A stretch of 64,000 nt of DNA, from assembly GCA_944386045.1 (NCBI GenBank), contig CALWZO010000030.1, positions 1 through 64,000 of the forward strand. The letters are read 5' to 3'. The notes under the pieces are model-generated. The model was not told the DNA's origin and did no database searches. It was given only the letters and a program-made list of their open reading frames with translations. Numbering within the stretch: the first letter of the stretch is position 1; each line of letters opens with the position of its first letter. Below are positions 17,527-26,714 of this stretch, in pieces. The position numbers and the translations under genes were made by a program. Source of the DNA: an uncultured Clostridia bacterium (GTDB taxonomy: Bacteria; Bacillota; Clostridia; Oscillospirales; Ruminococcaceae).

Positions 17527-17569
17527 TTTATTGGCCAAATATTTATAAAATATTAATAATGTTTATCTG

Positions 17570-17598
17570 TTGAAAAGAATTGTGCATTATTATATAAT
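17570..17598 (+). promoter_or_regulatory. Sigma-A promoter of the hprK operon
   Basis: TTGAAA (17570-17575), 17-nt spacer, perfect TATAAT (17593-17598). It lies 38 nt upstream of the hprK ATG and should drive hprK through pfkA. Confidence 0.78.
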
Positions 17599-17636
17599 AA
17601 AATTAATTGTAATTTCGTAAAAATGGAGTAAGGATC

Positions 17637-18554
17637 ATGAAATTTTTTGTTACCTTGGAAAAATTTATAGCACAGCTTAATCTGGAAATTTTATCCGTAC
17701 CGGGCGAGACTGATAAAATCCAGATTACCAGTACGGAAGTAAACCGTCCGGGGCTTCTTATTTCCGGTTTCAGCGAAAATTTTGACCCGGGCAGAATTCA
17801 GATACTGGGCAAAATGGAATTCAGCTATTTTGACAGCCTGGAGCACGATGTGAAGATGGCAAGGATAAACGACCTGTTCAGACGCAATGTGCCGGCTGTT
17901 ATAATAACCAGGAATATGCTGATATCTTCCGAAATAGTGGAAGCGGCCAAAAAGCATAAAGTTCCGTTGCTGCGTACCACAGAAGAAACATCCACATTTA
18001 TGGCAGAAGCCATAAGTTTTCTGAACACAGAGCTGGCCCAGAGGGTTACACGCCACGGTGTTCTGGTGGAAGTTTACGGTGAAGGCGTGCTGATTATGGG
18101 CGACAGCGGCGTGGGCAAAAGCGAAACGGCCATAGAGTTGGTAAAACGCGGCCACAGGCTTATTGCGGATGATGCGGTGGAAATCAGAAGGATATCCAAC
18201 AAAACACTAATAGGCCAGTCACCGGAAAATATCCAGCATTTTATCGAGCTGCGCGGTGTCGGTATAATCAACATAGCCAGGACATACGGCGCCGGCGCGG
18301 TAAAACAGTCACAGGTGATCGACATGGTTATAGAGCTGGAGCACTGGCGTGAAGACAAAAACTACAGCACCACCGGACTTAACGAAGAATATACAAACAT
18401 ACTGGGAATAAGCGTTACAAAATCTGTTATACCCGTGCGTCCGGGCAGAAACCTGTCCATCATAATTGAAACAGCCGCCATAGCCAACAGACAGAAAAAG
18501 ATGGGCTACAATGCGGCCAGGGAACTGCTGGAAAAACTGGGAATACAGGAATAA
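17637..18554 (+). CDS. hprK: HPr kinase/phosphorylase
   Basis: Bifunctional enzyme that phosphorylates and dephosphorylates Ser46 of HPr, the switch of carbon catabolite control in Gram-positives. The 305-residue protein has the N-terminal domain (to about 130) and a catalytic domain with His138 (VTRHG). It has the Walker A motif GDSGVGKSE (about 154-162), followed by LIADDAVEI. The C-terminal signature VIPVRPGRNLSIIIE completes it. Start ATG 17637; TAAGGA lies upstream. It leads an operon with glucokinase, murB, rapZ, whiA, dnaE and pfkA, tying sugar sensing to glycolysis and wall synthesis. Confidence 0.97.
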   Translation: MKFFVTLEKFIAQLNLEILSVPGETDKIQITSTEVNRPGLLISGFSENFDPGRIQILGKMEFSYFDSLEHDVKMARINDLFRRNVPAVIITRNMLISSEIVEAAKKHKVPLLRTTEETSTFMAEAISFLNTELAQRVTRHGVLVEVYGEGVLIMGDSGVGKSETAIELVKRGHRLIADDAVEIRRISNKTLIGQSPENIQHFIELRGVGIINIARTYGAGAVKQSQVIDMVIELEHWREDKNYSTTGLNEEYTNILGISVTKSVIPVRPGRNLSIIIETAAIANRQKKMGYNAARELLEKLGIQE

Positions 18555-18577
18555 TATTGCAGACAGGAGCAGAAACA

Positions 18578-19540
18578 ATGCAGAACTTATATATAGGAGT
18601 AGACCTGGGCGGTACAAACATAGCCGCCGGAATAGTGGACCGGACAGGTAAAATAATTGCCAAAAAAAGTGTCAGGACCAACCTGCCCAGACCGGAAAGC
18701 GAGCTGGAAAAGGATATATTCAATCTGTGCAGTGACCTCTGCCGGGAAAACGGCTACAGCCTGAACAAGGATATTATCAGCATCGGCATAGGTACTCCCG
18801 GTTCGGTGGACGGCAAAAGGGGCATAGTGTGGTCAAATGTAAACTTTGGCTACACCAACTGGACCATAAAGGAAAATCTGGAAAAAATATTCGGAATGTC
18901 AATATTTGTGGAAAATGACGCCAATACTGCAATAGTGGCCGAGGTAATAGCCGGTAACGCCGTGGGCTGTAAAAATGCCCTGGTGGTCACGCTGGGCACA
19001 GGTGTCGGCGGCGGCGCTTTTGTTGACGGGCAGATATATTCCGGTTATAATTATTCAGCCCTGGAAGTGGGCCACATGGTAATAAGGCAAAACGGAAGGA
19101 AATGCAACTGCGGACGCCGTGGCTGCTTTGAAAGATATGCCTCTGCTGCGGCCCTGGCAAAGGATACGGCAGCAGCCATGAAGAAACACCCGGAAAGTCT
19201 TATGTGGCAGGTGTGTCCTGATATAAAGGATGTGAACGCCCAGACGGCTTTTGACGCGATGAGAATGGGGGACCCGACCGGCGAAAAACTGGTGCGCAGA
19301 TATGTGGAATACCTGGCGTGCGGACTGGTCAACCTTATAAACATTTTTCAGCCGGAGGTTGTATGCCTGGGCGGAGGTGTGTCCAATGAAAAGGAATTTT
19401 TGCTGGACTTGCTCCAACCTTACATAGACCGCGAAGACTTTGCCCGCAACGCACGGGAAAGGGTCACGGTTAAAATTGCAAAATTCAGAAATGACGCGGG
19501 TATAATAGGCGCCGCGATGCTTGGGGTAAATAATGCTTGA
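18578..19540 (+). CDS. glk: ROK family glucokinase
   Basis: A 320-residue ROK-family sugar kinase, most likely glucokinase, making glucose 6-phosphate from glucose and ATP. It has the phosphate-binding GVDLGGTNIAAG (residues 6-17), the sugar-site GTPGSVDG, VENDANTA and LGTGVGGG. EVGHMVI follows, with the zinc motif CNCGRRGCFE near residue 175. Start: ATG at 18578 with CAGGAG upstream, rather than TTG at 18557. Its 3' end overlaps murB by 8 nt. Position after hprK and in an operon ending with pfkA supports a glycolytic role; N-acetylmannosamine kinase or a repressor is less likely because there is no N-terminal HTH. Confidence 0.9.
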   Translation: MQNLYIGVDLGGTNIAAGIVDRTGKIIAKKSVRTNLPRPESELEKDIFNLCSDLCRENGYSLNKDIISIGIGTPGSVDGKRGIVWSNVNFGYTNWTIKENLEKIFGMSIFVENDANTAIVAEVIAGNAVGCKNALVVTLGTGVGGGAFVDGQIYSGYNYSALEVGHMVIRQNGRKCNCGRRGCFERYASAAALAKDTAAAMKKHPESLMWQVCPDIKDVNAQTAFDAMRMGDPTGEKLVRRYVEYLACGLVNLINIFQPEVVCLGGGVSNEKEFLLDLLQPYIDREDFARNARERVTVKIAKFRNDAGIIGAAMLGVNNA

Positions 19541-20426
19541 ACAATTTTTAAGGCAAAATGACATATCAGCTGTTTTTAACGAGAGCATGAAAAAGCACAC
19601 CACATTCAAAGTCGGCGGAAATGCCGCCTGTGTGGCAATGCCGGACAGTGTGGAAAAACGGCTCGCGCTTATAAAGTTTTTGAACGAAAATAAAATCAGA
19701 TGTTATTTTCTTGGAAACGGCTCCAATGTAATATTTTCCGACGAAGGCTTTAACGGTGTGATTATAAAAACATCAAAGCTTAACTTTATAAACATAGACA
19801 AGAAAAACAACACTGCCCAGGCGGGCGCAGGTGTGTTGATGACATCTTTCAGCCGAATGATGCGGGAGAACGGCCTTGGCGGCATGGAGTTTGCCTACGG
19901 AATACCGGGCAACATCGGCGGCGGATGCTATATGAACGCCGGCGCCTACGGCGGGCAGATATCAGACTGCGTGCTCAGTGTTGAGTACATCGACCGGCAG
20001 GGAAATGTCAGGACAGTTTCACGGCGCGATTGCGATTATTCATACAGGCATTCAGTTTTCATGGAAAACAAATGGCTTATAACCTCGGCAACATTTCAGC
20101 TGCGGCCCAAAGACAAAGTCAGCATGCTGTCATATATGGAGGATATAATGCAAAGGCGTGTGGAAAAACAGCCTTTGGATATGCCCAGTGCCGGCAGTTC
20201 GTTCAAAAGGCCCCGGGGGTATTATGCGGCAGCACTTATCGACGAATGCGGCCTCAAAGGTTTTTCGGTGGGCGGCGCCCGGATAAGCACAAAACACGCC
20301 GGCTTTATAGTAAACACCGGCAGCGCCAGCTGCGCCGATATTGTAGCCCTGGCGGATGAGGTGCGGAAAACAGTGATGGAGAAAAAGGGCGTACAGCTGG
20401 AAAAAGAAATGATAATTGTAAAATAG
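19533..20426 (+). CDS. murB: UDP-N-acetylenolpyruvoylglucosamine reductase
   Basis: FAD/NADPH enzyme that reduces UDP-GlcNAc-enolpyruvate to UDP-MurNAc, the second committed step of peptidoglycan precursor synthesis. The 297-residue protein has the FAD site YFLGNGSNVIFSDEG near residue 55. GIPGNIGGGCYMNAGAYGG lies near 124, and the active-site region SAGSSFKRP near 218 is followed by LIDECGLKG. It starts inside the last codons of glk (8-nt overlap). The cluster murB-rapZ-whiA is common in Clostridia. Confidence 0.97.
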   Translation: MLEQFLRQNDISAVFNESMKKHTTFKVGGNAACVAMPDSVEKRLALIKFLNENKIRCYFLGNGSNVIFSDEGFNGVIIKTSKLNFINIDKKNNTAQAGAGVLMTSFSRMMRENGLGGMEFAYGIPGNIGGGCYMNAGAYGGQISDCVLSVEYIDRQGNVRTVSRRDCDYSYRHSVFMENKWLITSATFQLRPKDKVSMLSYMEDIMQRRVEKQPLDMPSAGSSFKRPRGYYAAALIDECGLKGFSVGGARISTKHAGFIVNTGSASCADIVALADEVRKTVMEKKGVQLEKEMIIVK

Positions 20427-20456
20427 TTTTCCGGCAATGGCAGGAGGATGTCAAAA

Positions 20457-21326
20457 ATGGAGTACAGGTTTGTTATAATTACAGGCATGTCCGGAGCAGG
20501 TAAAAGCGTTGCGGCAAAAGCACTGGAAGATGTGGGATTTTTCTGTATAGACAATATGCCCACATCCCTGATTTTGAAACTGCTGGAGCTGAAAGAGGAC
20601 TTTTTCTCCCACAACAAAAATATAGCCTGTGTTGTGGATATACGAAACGGAGAGGATTTTTCACGGCTTTTGGACATCATACGGCCGCTGCACAGCTCCG
20701 GCTCCGGGAAAATAGTTTTTTTGGACAGCCAGGACAAAGTGCTGCTGGACAGATATAAGGAAACCAGAAGAAAACACCCGGTAATGCTGAAAAAGGACAT
20801 ATCGCTGGAAAATGCCGTCAGATACGAAAGACAGGTGCTGGCACCGCTTTATGACCGGGCAGACTACATAATAGATACATCACTGCTGTCCACCTCACAG
20901 CTGAAAGACCGTATACTCAGCTATCTTATAAGCGACAAAAAGCAGACGATGACGATAGATGTTGTGTCTTTCGGTTTCAAATTCGGCGTTCCGTCAGATG
21001 TGGACCTGCTGTTTGATGTAAGATGCCTGAAAAACCCTTTTTATGTCAAGGAACTCAGGCCGCTGACCGGCAATGACGAAGCGGTAAGAGAGTTTGTATT
21101 TTCCCGGGAAAGCGCCAAACGGCTGTTTGAAAGGCAGGCCAGCCTGATAGATTTTTCACTGCCGCTGTACATACGGGAGGGCAAAAGCCATCTTACAATA
21201 GGTTATGGTTGTACAGGCGGAAAGCACCGCTCGGTGGCCTTTGCAGCTGCGATGTATTCCCATATAAAAGAGCAGGGCTATGCCGTCAGCGTGCATCACA
21301 GGGATATAACCAGAGGTAAATCTTAA
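20457..21326 (+). CDS. rapZ: RNase adapter protein RapZ (YvcJ), nucleotide-binding
   Basis: P-loop NTPase of the RapZ/YvcJ family. In E. coli RapZ senses glucosamine 6-phosphate through small RNAs; in B. subtilis YvcJ affects competence and its mechanism is less clear. The 289-residue protein has Walker A GMSGAGKS (residues 10-17), VDIRNGEDF, and the C-terminal signature IGYGCTGGKHRSV near residue 255. An ATG at 20448 lies directly against AGGAGG, so the second ATG at 20457, 9 nt downstream, is the likely start. It abuts whiA with no gap. Confidence 0.94.
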   Translation: MEYRFVIITGMSGAGKSVAAKALEDVGFFCIDNMPTSLILKLLELKEDFFSHNKNIACVVDIRNGEDFSRLLDIIRPLHSSGSGKIVFLDSQDKVLLDRYKETRRKHPVMLKKDISLENAVRYERQVLAPLYDRADYIIDTSLLSTSQLKDRILSYLISDKKQTMTIDVVSFGFKFGVPSDVDLLFDVRCLKNPFYVKELRPLTGNDEAVREFVFSRESAKRLFERQASLIDFSLPLYIREGKSHLTIGYGCTGGKHRSVAFAAAMYSHIKEQGYAVSVHHRDITRGKS

Positions 21327-22208
21327 ATGGATCTGACTTTTTCAAAAACCAGCCGAACAGAAGCGCTGGACAGCTTTAAATTTTCCAGGAATGACTGTTG
21401 CAACATCAGCTTTTTGAAAGGATATTTTTACCGCTTTACCGCAGGTGACCATAAAAAAGGCCTTACAGTCAAGCCGGATATACAAAAGTCTGCAAAAGTG
21501 ATAAAAAAACTTCTGTCACGCTATGATATAAATTCTTATGTGGTGGAAACAGAGGCCGAAGGCAAAAAGCAGGTCACAAAGCTTTATATAACTGAAGAAA
21601 ATGATGTGCAAAGGCTGTTTGCTTTACAGGATGAAATAAGCAGATGTGACGGATGCGCAGCCGCCTTTCTTACAGGAGTGTTTGTGTCTGACGGTATCTT
21701 GGTAAGCCCTGAAAAGGAATATCACCTGGAATTTACATATAAAAATGAAAATCTGGCCGACGGGCTTCTCAAGGAGCTGAAAGCCGCCGGGTTTGATTTC
21801 AAAATGACCCAAAGAAGGGGAAATTTTGTTTTATACACCAAAAACAGTGAGGTTATAGAAGAATTTCTCGTCACTGTGGGCGCCCAGAGCGCCTGCCTGG
21901 AACTTATGGGCGGCAAAGTGATAAAGGACATACGCAACCGTATGAACCGTATAACTAACTGTGACGCAGCCAATATCGCCAAGACGATAAAGGCCGGACA
22001 AAAATATATAAAAGCAATCAACAAGTTGATAGAAACAGAGTTGTTGTATGACCTGCCGGAGGATATGCAGGAGCTGGCACAGCTGAAACTGGAAAACCCG
22101 GACCTTTCCCTTGAACAGCTGGGGAAGATATGCACCGAGCCGCTGACCAAATCCTCCGTCAACAGAAGATTGCAGAAACTGTGCGCCATTGCACAGATAG
22201 AGGAGTAG
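21327..22208 (+). CDS. whiA: WhiA sporulation/division regulator
   Basis: DNA-binding protein of the WhiA family, known to affect sporulation septation in actinobacteria and cell division in Bacillota. The 293-residue protein has the N-terminal LAGLIDADG-homing-endonuclease-like fold (two halves, CNISFLKGYFYRF and CAAAFLTGVFVSDG). A C-terminal helix-turn-helix lies at about 225-285 (LSLEQLGKICTEPLTKSSVNR). The start codon is immediately after the rapZ stop. In most Bacillota glmR (yvcK) lies between rapZ and whiA; it is absent here. Confidence 0.95.
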   Translation: MDLTFSKTSRTEALDSFKFSRNDCCNISFLKGYFYRFTAGDHKKGLTVKPDIQKSAKVIKKLLSRYDINSYVVETEAEGKKQVTKLYITEENDVQRLFALQDEISRCDGCAAAFLTGVFVSDGILVSPEKEYHLEFTYKNENLADGLLKELKAAGFDFKMTQRRGNFVLYTKNSEVIEEFLVTVGAQSACLELMGGKVIKDIRNRMNRITNCDAANIAKTIKAGQKYIKAINKLIETELLYDLPEDMQELAQLKLENPDLSLEQLGKICTEPLTKSSVNRRLQKLCAIAQIEE

Positions 22209-22209
22209 A

Positions 22210-25200
22210 ATGACCAAAGATTTTGTACATCTGCATCTGCATACCGAATACAGCCTGCTGGACGGTGCGTGCAGAATAGACAGGCTTATGCAGCATATAA
22301 AGGACATGGGACAAAGCGCCGTGGCAATTACAGACCACGGCGTCATGTACGGTTGCGTGGATTTTTACAAAGCTGCAAAAAAAGCCGGTGTTAAGCCGAT
22401 TATCGGCTGCGAGGTTTATGTGGCGTCCAGGGGCCGTAAGGACAAAGTTCACCGCATAGACGGTTACTACCACCTGGTTTTGCTGGTAAAAAACCGGACA
22501 GGCTATCAGAACCTGATAAAGCTGGTTACCCTGGCGTCATCAGAGGGCTTTTACACCAAGCCCAGGATAGACCACGAACTGCTGAAAGAATACCACGAAG
22601 GGCTTATATGTCTGTCGGCCTGCCTTGCGGGAGAAATTCCCAGGGCGCTTTTGGCCGGTGATATCGAGCGCGCCGAAAGTACGGCGATGTTTTATAAAGA
22701 ACTGTTCGGTGAGGACTATTATATAGAAATACAGGACCACGGGATAGAAGACCAGCAGAAGGTGCTTCCGCAGCTGATACAGCTGGCCAGCAAACTGGAC
22801 ATTCCGCTGGTTGCCACCAACGACTGTCACTATATCAACAAGGCTGACTCCAAAATGCAGTACGCCCTGATATGTGTGCAGACCAATAAAAGGCTTTCCG
22901 ACCCGGATACCCTGGAGTTTGAAACAGACGAATTTTATGTAAAAAGCACAGAAGAGATGTACGATTTGTTTTCGTACATTCCGGCGGCCTGCGAAAATAC
23001 GGTAAAGATAGCGGAAAAATGCAATTTTGACTATGAATTCGGGCACACAAAACTGCCGAAGTACGAGTCTCCCGACGGCACACCCAATCAGCAGTTTTTT
23101 GAAAAACTGTGCCGTGACGGCCTGAAAAAAAGGTACCCTGTCATCACCAAAGAGATGACCGACAGGCTGGAATATGAGATAAGCATAATCACAAAAATGG
23201 GCTTTGTGGATTATTATCTGATAGTCTACGATTTTATAAACTATGCCAAAAGTCACGATATTCCGGTAGGTCCCGGGCGCGGCAGCGGTGCGGCCAGTCT
23301 GTGTGCTTATTGCTGCGGTATAACCAATATTGAGCCGCTGAAATACAACCTGATTTTTGAAAGATTTCTCAATCCGGAACGCGTCAGCATGCCGGACTTT
23401 GATATAGACTTCTGCTTTGAAAAAAGGCAGAAAGTAATAGATTATGTTACCGAAAAATACGGCTCTGACCATGTGTGTCAGATAATCACCTTCGGCACAC
23501 TGGCCGCCAGAGGCGCCATAAGGGATATAGGCAGGGTGCTGGATATGCCTTACGGAGCAGTGGACAAGATAGCCAAGCTAGTGCCCAACGAACCCAAGAT
23601 GACCATTGAAAAAGCACTGAAAATATCCGCTGAACTGAAATCCATGTATGACAGCGACAGCGCCGTAAAAGAGCTTATAGACCTGGCGGTAAAGGTTGAA
23701 GGTATGCCGCGCAACGCCTCAACCCATGCGGCCGGTGTGGTTATCACCGACAGGCCGGTTGTGGAGTATATACCTTTGCAAAGCAACGATGGGCAGATGG
23801 TAACACAGTTTCCCATGACCACAATAGAAGAATTGGGCCTTCTGAAAATGGACTTTTTGGGTCTGAGGACTTTGACGGTTATAGACAACTGTGAAAAAAT
23901 GATACAGAAATACAATCCGTCCTTCAGGGCAGACAGCATTCCCACAGATGACCCCGAAACATTCAAACTGCTGGAAGAAGGGGATATGGTGGGCGTGTTC
24001 CAGTTTGAATCAGGGGGCATGAAAAATGTTCTGGTCAATCTGAAGCCGGTGGATCTGGAAGACCTTATCGCTGTTATATCACTTTACCGACCCGGCCCGA
24101 TGGACTCCATCCCCACATTTATACAGAACAGGCACCACCCGCAGATGATAAAATACAAGCATCCGCTGCTGGAAAATATACTGAAAGTCACCAACGGATG
24201 TATTGTTTATCAGGAACAGGTAATGCAGATATGCCGCGAGCTGGCAGGATACAGCTATGGCCAGGCCGACCTGGTGCGCAGGGCTATGGCAAAGAAAAAA
24301 GCCGATGTCATGGCCAATGAAAGGGAGCATTTTATACAGGGCTGTGCGAAAAACGGCGTCAGCCGGGAAATAGCCAACGACATTTTTGAAGAGATGTCCA
24401 GCTTTGCTTCCTATGCTTTCAACAAACCCCATGCCGCCGCTTATGCTTATGTGGCGTATCAGACAGCTTATCTCAAAGCGCATTATCCAAAGGAATTCTG
24501 GGCCGCCATGCTGACAAGCATATTTGAAAACAGCGCCAAAATTCTGGAGTACACGCAGGAGTGCAGCAGGCTGAATATAAGCATACTGCCGCCGGATATA
24601 AACAAAGGCTATTCCGGTTTTGTGGTGGAAGGCGACGGCCTGCGATACGGAATGGCAGCCATAAAAAATGTGGGAAAAACATTTGTGGATGCCATGGTTG
24701 CGGAAAGGGAGCGCGGCGGAGAATTTTCCGGAATATTCGATTTCTGCCGCAGAATGTCCGACAAAGGCTTTAACCGCCGAGCCCTGGAAAGCCTGGTAAA
24801 GGTGGGCGCTTTTGACAGTTTCGGGATAAACCGCCGCAGACTGTTTATAAATATAGATTATATACTGAACAGCATAAATAACGAGCAGAAAAGCAAGCTC
24901 AGCGGCCAACTGGATTTGTTTGATGTGCCGGAATATGTACAGGACAGCGGTGTCAGAATAAAGGATGAGGATAATTTCCCCCAGGCAGAAGACTACACTT
25001 ATACTGAAAAGCTGAATTTGGAAAAAAGCCTGGCGGGCATCTATCTTTCCGGCCATCCGCTGCAGGAAAATATCGAATATGTAAAAAATATATCCACATG
25101 CAACATTTCTCAATTGACGGCAGAGGACAATGAGGTATACGATAATACCAAACAGACGATTGTGGCCATAGTGTCAAAATACCGCCACCACACCACCAAA

Positions 25201-25656
25201 AAGAACGAGCTGATGGGCTTTATTACCATTGAAGACCTTACCGGAACAATGGATATGATAGTTTTCCCCAGTGTGTTCAAAAACACCACTGCAGCTTTGG
25301 TGGACAACGCAGTAATAATAGTCAGCGGAACGGTTTCCCTCAAGGACGAGGAGGCAACCATAATAGCTGACCGCATATATGCGGTGGAAAGCGAAGAGGC
25401 AAGGCACATGCTTGCATTGGCAAAAGACCCGAAATACGGAATGTATATAAAAGTACCTTCCCAAAATGACATTATTTTCCGCAAATCATGCAGTATTTTA
25501 TCCAATTACCACGGCAACATACCGGTTTATTTCTATTTCCAGGATACAAAGGCCTATGTAAAAGCGCCTGAAAAGCTTTGGATGAGGGAAAGTATGACAG
25601 GTTTGGAAGAATTAAAGGCCGTGGCCGGCAATAATAATGTAGTATTCAGAAAATGA
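22210..25656 (+). CDS. dnaE: DNA polymerase III alpha subunit DnaE
   Basis: C-family polymerase. In Bacillota with PolC, DnaE extends RNA primers on the lagging strand before handing over to PolC. The 1148-residue protein has an N-terminal PHP domain (HLHLHTEYSLLDG, residues 6-18; AITDHGVMYG) and the polymerase catalytic aspartates in PDFDIDFCFEKR near 395. VYQEQVMQI follows, then a helix-hairpin-helix region and a C-terminal OB fold (GFITIEDLTGTMDMIVFPSVF) near 1000. It follows whiA by one base. There is no exonuclease insertion, which distinguishes it from PolC. Confidence 0.97.
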   Translation: MTKDFVHLHLHTEYSLLDGACRIDRLMQHIKDMGQSAVAITDHGVMYGCVDFYKAAKKAGVKPIIGCEVYVASRGRKDKVHRIDGYYHLVLLVKNRTGYQNLIKLVTLASSEGFYTKPRIDHELLKEYHEGLICLSACLAGEIPRALLAGDIERAESTAMFYKELFGEDYYIEIQDHGIEDQQKVLPQLIQLASKLDIPLVATNDCHYINKADSKMQYALICVQTNKRLSDPDTLEFETDEFYVKSTEEMYDLFSYIPAACENTVKIAEKCNFDYEFGHTKLPKYESPDGTPNQQFFEKLCRDGLKKRYPVITKEMTDRLEYEISIITKMGFVDYYLIVYDFINYAKSHDIPVGPGRGSGAASLCAYCCGITNIEPLKYNLIFERFLNPERVSMPDFDIDFCFEKRQKVIDYVTEKYGSDHVCQIITFGTLAARGAIRDIGRVLDMPYGAVDKIAKLVPNEPKMTIEKALKISAELKSMYDSDSAVKELIDLAVKVEGMPRNASTHAAGVVITDRPVVEYIPLQSNDGQMVTQFPMTTIEELGLLKMDFLGLRTLTVIDNCEKMIQKYNPSFRADSIPTDDPETFKLLEEGDMVGVFQFESGGMKNVLVNLKPVDLEDLIAVISLYRPGPMDSIPTFIQNRHHPQMIKYKHPLLENILKVTNGCIVYQEQVMQICRELAGYSYGQADLVRRAMAKKKADVMANEREHFIQGCAKNGVSREIANDIFEEMSSFASYAFNKPHAAAYAYVAYQTAYLKAHYPKEFWAAMLTSIFENSAKILEYTQECSRLNISILPPDINKGYSGFVVEGDGLRYGMAAIKNVGKTFVDAMVAERERGGEFSGIFDFCRRMSDKGFNRRALESLVKVGAFDSFGINRRRLFINIDYILNSINNEQKSKLSGQLDLFDVPEYVQDSGVRIKDEDNFPQAEDYTYTEKLNLEKSLAGIYLSGHPLQENIEYVKNISTCNISQLTAEDNEVYDNTKQTIVAIVSKYRHHTTKKNELMGFITIEDLTGTMDMIVFPSVFKNTTAALVDNAVIIVSGTVSLKDEEATIIADRIYAVESEEARHMLALAKDPKYGMYIKVPSQNDIIFRKSCSILSNYHGNIPVYFYFQDTKAYVKAPEKLWMRESMTGLEELKAVAGNNNVVFRK

Positions 25657-25665
25657 GGTGATCAT

Positions 25666-26637
25666 ATGTCAGAAATAAAGACTGTGGGCGTACTTACCAG
25701 CGGAGGCGACGCGCCGGGCATGAACCCTGCCATAAGGGCGGTGGTCCGCCGGGCAATTTATCACGGCATGGCAGTAAAGGGTATAAAACGCGGATACAAC
25801 GGGCTTATAGAAGACGATATTGTTGATATGAATTTGAGAAGCGTGTCCGAGATTATTCACCGCGGAGGCACAATTCTGTACACTGCGCGCTCCAAAGAGT
25901 TTATGACGGAGGAGGGCCAGAACAAGGCAGTTGAAACCTGTAGAAGACATGGGATTGATGCACTGATAGTGATCGGCGGCGACGGCTCATTCCGCGGATG
26001 CCGGGCTTTGGCTGCAAAAGGTATAAAGTGTATCGGAATTCCCGGCACCATAGATAATGATATCGCTTGCAGTGACTATACCATAGGCTATGACACAGCG
26101 CTGAACACCGCAATGGAAATGATAGACAAACTGCGCGATACCACACAGAGCCACGAAAGATGCAGTGTTGTGGAGGTTATGGGCAGGCATTCCGGCTACC
26201 TGGCTATAAACACAGGTATAGCCACAGGCGCACTGTGCATCCTGATACCGGAAAAAAGCTTCAATGTGGAAAGGGATATTCTGTCCCGCATGCGCGAAAC
26301 TCAGGCTCAGGGCAAAAAGAACTTTCTGATACTGGTGGCCGAAGGCGTGGGACAGGTATTTAAAATTGCCGAGGAAATACAAAGCAAAACCGGCATAGAA
26401 ACCAGGGCCACAGTGTTGGGACATGTGCAGAGGGGCGGCTCGCCCAGCCTGCGCGACAGGGTTATGGCTTCCCAGATGGCGGTAAAAGCCGTCGAGCTTC
26501 TTTCCAATGACAAGTACAACCGAATTATCGGCATGAAATACGACAGGATAGTGGATTTTGACATCGAAGATGCCCTTTCTATGGAAAAAGAACTGGACCC
26601 GCACCTTATCGAAGTGGCAAAAGTTATATCAATATAA
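25666..26637 (+). CDS. pfkA: ATP-dependent 6-phosphofructokinase
   Basis: Commits fructose 6-phosphate to glycolysis by phosphorylation to the 1,6-bisphosphate. The 323-residue protein has the ATP-site VLTSGGDAPGMNPAIR (residues 8-23), the nucleotide-selective GGDGSFRG near 103 (the Gly in GGDGS is the ATP-type residue), the catalytic PGTIDND near 126 and MGRHSGYLA near 169. GAGGTGAT precedes the ATG. It is the last gene of the hprK operon and is followed by a strong terminator; pyruvate kinase, a frequent partner, is not adjacent. Confidence 0.97.
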   Translation: MSEIKTVGVLTSGGDAPGMNPAIRAVVRRAIYHGMAVKGIKRGYNGLIEDDIVDMNLRSVSEIIHRGGTILYTARSKEFMTEEGQNKAVETCRRHGIDALIVIGGDGSFRGCRALAAKGIKCIGIPGTIDNDIACSDYTIGYDTALNTAMEMIDKLRDTTQSHERCSVVEVMGRHSGYLAINTGIATGALCILIPEKSFNVERDILSRMRETQAQGKKNFLILVAEGVGQVFKIAEEIQSKTGIETRATVLGHVQRGGSPSLRDRVMASQMAVKAVELLSNDKYNRIIGMKYDRIVDFDIEDALSMEKELDPHLIEVAKVISI

Positions 26638-26640
26638 AGA

Positions 26641-26669
26641 CAGCCCGCCTTGTGGCGGGTTGTTTTTTG
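26641..26669 (+). terminator. Rho-independent terminator after pfkA
   Basis: CAGCCCGCC, TTGT loop, GGCGGGTTG (26641-26662, one G-T pair), followed by TTTTTT. It ends the hprK-pfkA operon. Confidence 0.93.
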
Positions 26670-26714
26670 TTCACTGCTTATATAAATGTGAATATATTGA
26701 TATAAGGTGATTTT

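Noticed and set aside
24079..25113. A 344-codon antisense frame opposite dnaE
   Set aside because: Low-complexity hydrophobic translation with no known family, wholly inside conserved DnaE; judged a shadow.
26677..26706. GCTTATAT-14-GATATAAG as a sigma-E promoter for yunB
   Set aside because: Transcription would start at the ATG, downstream of the ribosome-binding site.
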